Origin: a bacterium
Lineage (GTDB): Bacteria; UBP6; UBA1177
Reading direction: 5' to 3'
Assembly (NCBI GenBank): GCA_017405875.1
Contig: JAFQZM010000018.1
Coordinates: 1-64,000 of the forward strand
Length of the DNA: 64,000 nucleotides
Both the position numbers and the translations under genes were made by a program. Each line of letters begins with the position of its first letter. Positions within the stretch are counted from its first letter, which is position 1. Of this stretch, positions 60,107 to 64,000 are shown piece by piece. The notes beneath the pieces are model-generated. The model made no database searches, was not told the DNA's origin, and was given only the letters and a program-made list of their open reading frames with translations.

Positions 60107-61609
60107 ATGGAATTAGGCAGAATTACTGAAAAATTTAACAAACTACCTTTCGAGCCGGTTTACATTTTCATGATCATCTCATTCATTCTGAGGCTTGTAA
60201 CATTCATGGGAATTTCGGAAGGCGACGATCTCTCGTACACTCTTCTGGCGCACAGATTCGCAAACGGCGACCTCGCGGCGAATTTTATTTTCGATATCCG
60301 CTGGGTCGTATTCGTTCCGGTCGCGCTGCTCTATAAACTTTTCGGCGTGAGTGATTTCACTTCACTGCTTCCGACAATGGTTTACGGCATTTGCAGCGTC
60401 TGGCTCGCCTACAGAATCGTTCTCGAAGAGACCGACAGGCTGACTGCTTCGATCGCAACCATGCTTTACCTCTCTTTTCCGATAATTTTAATCTACGGCA
60501 ACTTTCTTCAGGTCGCGCCTTCCCTTGAATTTTTCACACTCCTCACCGTTTATTCTTTTCAGCGCGGCATAAAAAGCGAAAAAACCGGCTGGTTCATTCT
60601 CGGCGGTTTCGCGATAGGCAGCATTTTCTTTGCCAGAACAACAGGGCTTTTCATTGCGCCGCTTGCTTCGTTTTACGTCTGGTACCGCAAAGGTTTCAAC
60701 AAAAAAACGGTTATATGGATAGCATGTGCGGCACTTTGTTCGCTCGTTCTTCCTGCAGTTCAGGGATTATTTTACCTCAATATCCATAACGACTTCTTTC
60801 ACCACATAGTGATAAGCAGAAAAGGAATCGATTATCAGGACAGAATGTTCGATGTTGATCCGAAAGACCTCTTTTTCTACATCAGAACGATGTTCACGCA
60901 AGGCAACTTCGCAAACTGGATGATGTTCGGTCTCAACGGATACACTATCGCCGCTTCCACACTCGCATGCATAATTCTTATCTGCATGAAAAAAGCGGGG
61001 AAAGAAGTGATTTTCTTCATCTGGTTCATCTCCTACTTCATTTTCATGACCTTCGCTCCGACAAGTTTTTCCCCCTACACCACGTTGATAAGAAACATCA
61101 GATACTCAATAATATTTCTTCTTCCGATATGTGCCATGTACGGAATATTCTTAAATAAAATGATTAAAAGCAGGCATATTGCGCTTCAGATCGCCGCAGT
61201 CGTCGTTTTTCTCACGCTTTTCATAAGCAACATTGCTTTTTCGGTTTATGACAGCACCAGATTCAAGGAGCGCAGAAAAGAGCAGAAAGAATCGATAGAA
61301 ACTCTTCTCAAAGATTACCCGGATGCTACTTTCTACCTCGCCGACAAGAACATAGGACGCAGGATCTCGTATTATTCAGGCTATAAAAACAACAATTATC
61401 AGCATATACGTTCGCTGAAACAGATAAAGAAACCCGGAGTTTTCCTTATGCTGAGAAGATTTCCCGGAAGTGTTTCAAGGCTCTACATTCCGAAAGAAGA
61501 ACAGTTAAAATTAAGGAAAGATCCCCCTAAAGGAATGACTTTTAAGAAAAAGCTGCCGTTCTTTCTTGTATATGAAGTCGACCCGGAAATTTTGAACAAA
61601 GAAAAATAA
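60107..61609 (+). CDS. ArnT/PMT-like GT-C glycosyltransferase
   Basis: 500 residues with about eleven hydrophobic helices and a GT-C pattern: the first periplasmic loop has SEGDDLSYTLLAHRFANGD, where an acidic residue is the usual catalytic base, and RWVVFVPVALLYKLFGV follows. The final 110 residues are soluble and charged. Family members transfer sugars or phosphosugars from polyprenyl carriers to lipids, proteins or polymers. The substrate is unknown. It might use a polyprenyl donor made by the prenyltransferase at 8305, but that link is speculation. Confidence 0.82.
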   Translation: MELGRITEKFNKLPFEPVYIFMIISFILRLVTFMGISEGDDLSYTLLAHRFANGDLAANFIFDIRWVVFVPVALLYKLFGVSDFTSLLPTMVYGICSVWLAYRIVLEETDRLTASIATMLYLSFPIILIYGNFLQVAPSLEFFTLLTVYSFQRGIKSEKTGWFILGGFAIGSIFFARTTGLFIAPLASFYVWYRKGFNKKTVIWIACAALCSLVLPAVQGLFYLNIHNDFFHHIVISRKGIDYQDRMFDVDPKDLFFYIRTMFTQGNFANWMMFGLNGYTIAASTLACIILICMKKAGKEVIFFIWFISYFIFMTFAPTSFSPYTTLIRNIRYSIIFLLPICAMYGIFLNKMIKSRHIALQIAAVVVFLTLFISNIAFSVYDSTRFKERRKEQKESIETLLKDYPDATFYLADKNIGRRISYYSGYKNNNYQHIRSLKQIKKPGVFLMLRRFPGSVSRLYIPKEEQLKLRKDPPKGMTFKKKLPFFLVYEVDPEILNKEK

Positions 61610-61630
61610 CAATAATTCAGGAAACTAGTA

Positions 61631-62812
61631 ATGGAACAGTATAAATTTTTCGCATCAACGCCGCGAGGGCTTGAAATGCCGCTCTCGCTTGAACTCTCAA
61701 GAATGGGCGCATCGAATGTCAGAATGACGGACGGCGGAGTCCATTTTTCCGGCGGTCTCGAAATGTGCTACAAAGCAAACCTCTATTCCCACACGGCGGG
61801 AAGAGTCTATCTGGCGCTCGCGTCAAAACCATACAGAACCGAACAGGATATTTACGACCTCGCTTTTTCGGTAATGTGGAACGAATGGTTTTCGGTAAAA
61901 CAGAGTTTCAGAGTCGATGTCGTAGCGACGAACTGTCCGCTCAAAAGCCTCAATTACGCGGCGCTGAGAATAAAAGACGGGATCTGCGACAAGTTCCGCC
62001 AGACCGATGGCATCCGCCCGAATGTCGAGCCGCACACGCCAGACATGAGAATACGAGGATTTCTCGACGAAAGCCAGCTAACGATCTTCATCGACACAAG
62101 CGGCGAAGTCCTTTTCAAACGCGGCTTCAGGGAAAAGACTAATATCGCGCCGATCAGGGAAAACTTAGCCTGCGGGCTCCTCTTTCTTTCAGGCTGGGAA
62201 CCGGGAATACCGCTGCTTGATCCGATGTGCGGAAGCGGAACTTTTCTCATCGAAGCGGCAAGGATCTCACTAAACATCGCACCCGGAAGTTCTAGAAAAT
62301 TCGCGTTCGAAAGACTGAAAAACTTCGATCCCAATCTTTGGAATTCGACTTTGCAGACCGCAATCGAAAACGAGCTCGACGATGCCGACCTTCCGATATT
62401 TGGAAGTGATGTCTCTGCTTTAGCGATAGAAGCGGCGAAAAGCAACCTCGAAAATGCCGGACTTGCCGACATGGTAAAGCTCAAAAAGGCGAACATCCTC
62501 GATCTTGACGCACCGGCTGAATCGGGGGTCATGATCGCAAACCTGCCCTACGGCGAGCGCATGGGTGAACTTGACGAAATGCGTAAACTCTACCCGAAAA
62601 TCGGAAACCTGCTGAAGCGGAACTTTACAGGCTGGAAGGCATGTTTCCTCACAAGTGACCTCAAAATGCCGCGTTTCATCGGTCTTGCAACAAACAAAAG
62701 AACTCCTTTCAAAAACGGCAGCCTTGACTGCAGGATGTACGAATTCAAAATGGTCGCAGGAAGCAACAAGCCTTCGAAACAGGCTCTTGAAAACCAGGAA
62801 AACCCCGAATAA
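61631..62812 (+). CDS. THUMP-domain rRNA guanine-N2-methyltransferase (RlmL-like)
   Basis: 393 residues: a THUMP-containing N-terminus (about 1-160; KFFASTPRGLEMPLSLEL), then a Rossmann methyltransferase with LLDPMCGSGTFLIEA (about 196-210) and catalytic NLPYGER near 304. This is the layout of RlmL and its YpsC-like relatives; it lacks the RlmK half that enterobacteria fuse to it. Likely target G2445 of 23S rRNA, by homology. AGGAAA precedes ATG 61631, 21 bp after the upstream gene; it is probably co-transcribed with ribF. Confidence 0.9.
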   Translation: MEQYKFFASTPRGLEMPLSLELSRMGASNVRMTDGGVHFSGGLEMCYKANLYSHTAGRVYLALASKPYRTEQDIYDLAFSVMWNEWFSVKQSFRVDVVATNCPLKSLNYAALRIKDGICDKFRQTDGIRPNVEPHTPDMRIRGFLDESQLTIFIDTSGEVLFKRGFREKTNIAPIRENLACGLLFLSGWEPGIPLLDPMCGSGTFLIEAARISLNIAPGSSRKFAFERLKNFDPNLWNSTLQTAIENELDDADLPIFGSDVSALAIEAAKSNLENAGLADMVKLKKANILDLDAPAESGVMIANLPYGERMGELDEMRKLYPKIGNLLKRNFTGWKACFLTSDLKMPRFIGLATNKRTPFKNGSLDCRMYEFKMVAGSNKPSKQALENQENPE

Positions 62813-62830
62813 CGACTTGGTGAGGCTGCA

Positions 62831-63787
62831 ATGAAAGTTTTCAAATCACTCGAATCGGTTCCGAAAGATGCGGCGATCTCACTTGCGATAGGCAACTTTG
62901 ACGGAGTCCACCTCGGACACGCCGAAATAATCAGACAGTGCCGCTCGAACAACTCTTACAAGTCGGCGATACTTACTTTCGACGTTCATCCGAGAAAATT
63001 CCTATACCCCGATTTTGCGCCGAAATCGCTGACACTACCTTTTGAAAAGTACGCTTTCTTCAAAACTCTGGGTATTGATTTTGTCATAGAACTCCCCTTT
63101 GCAGAATATTATTCGATGGATTCTCTTAAATTTCTCGACACTTTGAAACAGGAACTGAAACTTAAGCAGATCACTATCGGATTCAACTTTTTCTTCGGCA
63201 AGAATCAGAAGGGAAATTCAGAAATAGCCTTCTGGTGGGGACGTTCTGCAGGTGTTAAAATCAATGTCGTACAGCCTTTCCTCAAGAACGGAACAAGAGT
63301 CAGCTCGACCGCGATACGCGAACTCATTTTATCGGGTCACATGAAAAACGCGGCGGCACTTCTGGTTTATCCGTTTTTAATCAGCGGTACGGTAAAACGC
63401 GGCAAACAGATCGGCAGAACACTGAACTTTCCGACTTTAAACCTTGACACTCCCGATAAAATCATGCCGCCGGACGGTGTCTACATCACGCAGACCGTTT
63501 TTGACGGGAAACAGTTCACATCTCTTACCAATATCGGAACAAACCCGACTATAGACGCCGAATCAAAGCAGAAAATCATCGAAACATGGGTCGATTCCGA
63601 AGAAATAGGTGAACTTTACGACAGAAAAATCTCGGTTTATTTCCTCAAAAAGATAAGAGACGAAATCAGATTTTCATCAAAAGAAAAGCTGGCTGAAACG
63701 ATTTCTCACGACAAAGAAATCTGCCGCAGATTCATGGAATCGAATATAATAAAAGAATTACCGGATATTTTTCAGGATATTGACTGA
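62831..63787 (+). CDS. ribF: Bifunctional riboflavin kinase/FAD synthetase
   Basis: 318 residues: FAD synthetase N-domain with IGNFDGVHLGHAEII (20-34) and VSSTAIRELI, then a riboflavin kinase C-domain with KRGKQIGRTLNFPTLNL (PTAN variant) and TNIGTNPTID. It turns riboflavin into FMN and FAD. GGTGAGG precedes ATG 62831, 18 bp after the methyltransferase. Its TGA is immediately followed by the reverse stop of the last gene, with no gap. Confidence 0.95.
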   Translation: MKVFKSLESVPKDAAISLAIGNFDGVHLGHAEIIRQCRSNNSYKSAILTFDVHPRKFLYPDFAPKSLTLPFEKYAFFKTLGIDFVIELPFAEYYSMDSLKFLDTLKQELKLKQITIGFNFFFGKNQKGNSEIAFWWGRSAGVKINVVQPFLKNGTRVSSTAIRELILSGHMKNAAALLVYPFLISGTVKRGKQIGRTLNFPTLNLDTPDKIMPPDGVYITQTVFDGKQFTSLTNIGTNPTIDAESKQKIIETWVDSEEIGELYDRKISVYFLKKIRDEIRFSSKEKLAETISHDKEICRRFMESNIIKELPDIFQDID

Positions 63788-64000
63788 TTATTCGCAAGCT
63801 GGATAAGGAAGATAAGCCGCTCCAGCCGAAGGATCGAGCAGATCACCGCTGGCAGTCATTGCCAGATTGCTGCCGTCGTTTACAGTAACTTCATAGTTTC
63901 CGACATTGGTTACAGAGCGGACGCATTTGATATCAAACTGACCTGCTCTGACATTGACCATCATGTCACCGTAAAAAGCGTACATATTCGCACCCGCCAT
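63788..64000 (-). CDS. Protein of unknown function, 3' end only
   Basis: Minus-strand frame open from the window edge to TAA at 63790-63788, so only the last 70 or so residues are seen; the Met at the edge need not be the start. Gly/Ala/Asn-rich with beta-strand-like runs (FDIKCVRSVTNVGNYEVTVND) and two Cys, one near the very end (PYPACE). This suggests an exported protein, possibly pilin- or lipoprotein-like, but no family is assigned. Confidence 0.5.
   Translation of the reverse strand: MAGANMYAFYGDMMVNVRAGQFDIKCVRSVTNVGNYEVTVNDGSNLAMTASGDLLDPSAGAAYLPYPACE

Overview
The window reads as a chromosomal segment of a Gram-negative, probably anaerobic bacterium with myxobacterial (former deltaproteobacterial) affinities. 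Pointers are a Myxococcus-type cysteine-rich repeat at the left edge, a sensor-like protein ending in what looks like the MXAN_5187 C-terminal domain, a eukaryote-like Ser/Thr kinase fused to WD40 repeats, several lipoproteins with Asp/Glu/Ser/Thr-rich stalks, and HydG, which implies an [FeFe]-hydrogenase. No ribosomal RNA, 16S marker or dnaA is present, so the lineage is inference.

Layout. 0-2.5 kb: tail of a Cys-rich surface protein, then a TM1266-type regulator with hydG. 2.5-5.6 kb: UvrD/Rep helicase, a 291-bp AT-rich gap with opposed DnaA-box-like 9-mers, a membrane-anchored protein and tRNA-Pro(CGG). 5.7-8.2 kb: dehydratase, ketoreductase and ketosynthase genes resembling apeP-apeQ-apeR. 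8.3-15 kb (minus): UbiA-type prenyltransferase, MutT, MATE pump and a 1291-residue Cys-rich lipoprotein. 15.1-16.9 kb: rplU-rpmA-obg. 16.9-22.3 kb: two ACPs, a membrane/AMP-ligase fusion, hotdog dehydratase, glycosyltransferase, acyltransferase, thioesterase and a small lipoprotein (apeE-F-G/H-I-J-K order). 22.4-33.0 kb: accessory island. 33.1-37.3 kb: LolA-like carrier, MMPL exporter and a second ketosynthase (apeL-M-O order). 37.3-49 kb: housekeeping and surface genes, including a lipoprotein translationally coupled to the WD40 kinase. 49-54 kb (minus): efp-TPR-secreted-MXAN_5187-like-zinc ribbon-rsmD. 54-64 kb: Hsp70, a DUF4143 ATPase between copies of a palindromic repeat, a lipoprotein, thiI, a GT-C glycosyltransferase, an rRNA methyltransferase, ribF and one partial gene.

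Two stories dominate. First, three blocks together make most of an aryl-polyene-type (APE) lipid pathway: starter activation, ACPs, chain extension, reduction, dehydration, glycosyl/acyl transfer, LolA-like carrier and MMPL export. A chain-length factor and a starter-forming enzyme are not seen. Second, the last two blocks are separated by about 10.8 kb of accessory DNA. Its core (24397-31805) is clearly AT-richer than its surroundings and encodes a 5-methylcytosine methyltransferase, a ParB-like protein, an SNF2 helicase, a DUF3883 protein, a Vsr-fold nuclease and an AspBHI-like endonuclease. Next to it is a GC-richer vsr gene whose conserved N-terminal coding runs upstream of any usable start codon. 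This core looks like a multi-gene restriction or defence system that I cannot match to a named one.

Many promoters here share a TTGACA-like -35, 16-17 bp spacing and a G+C-rich stretch directly after the -10.
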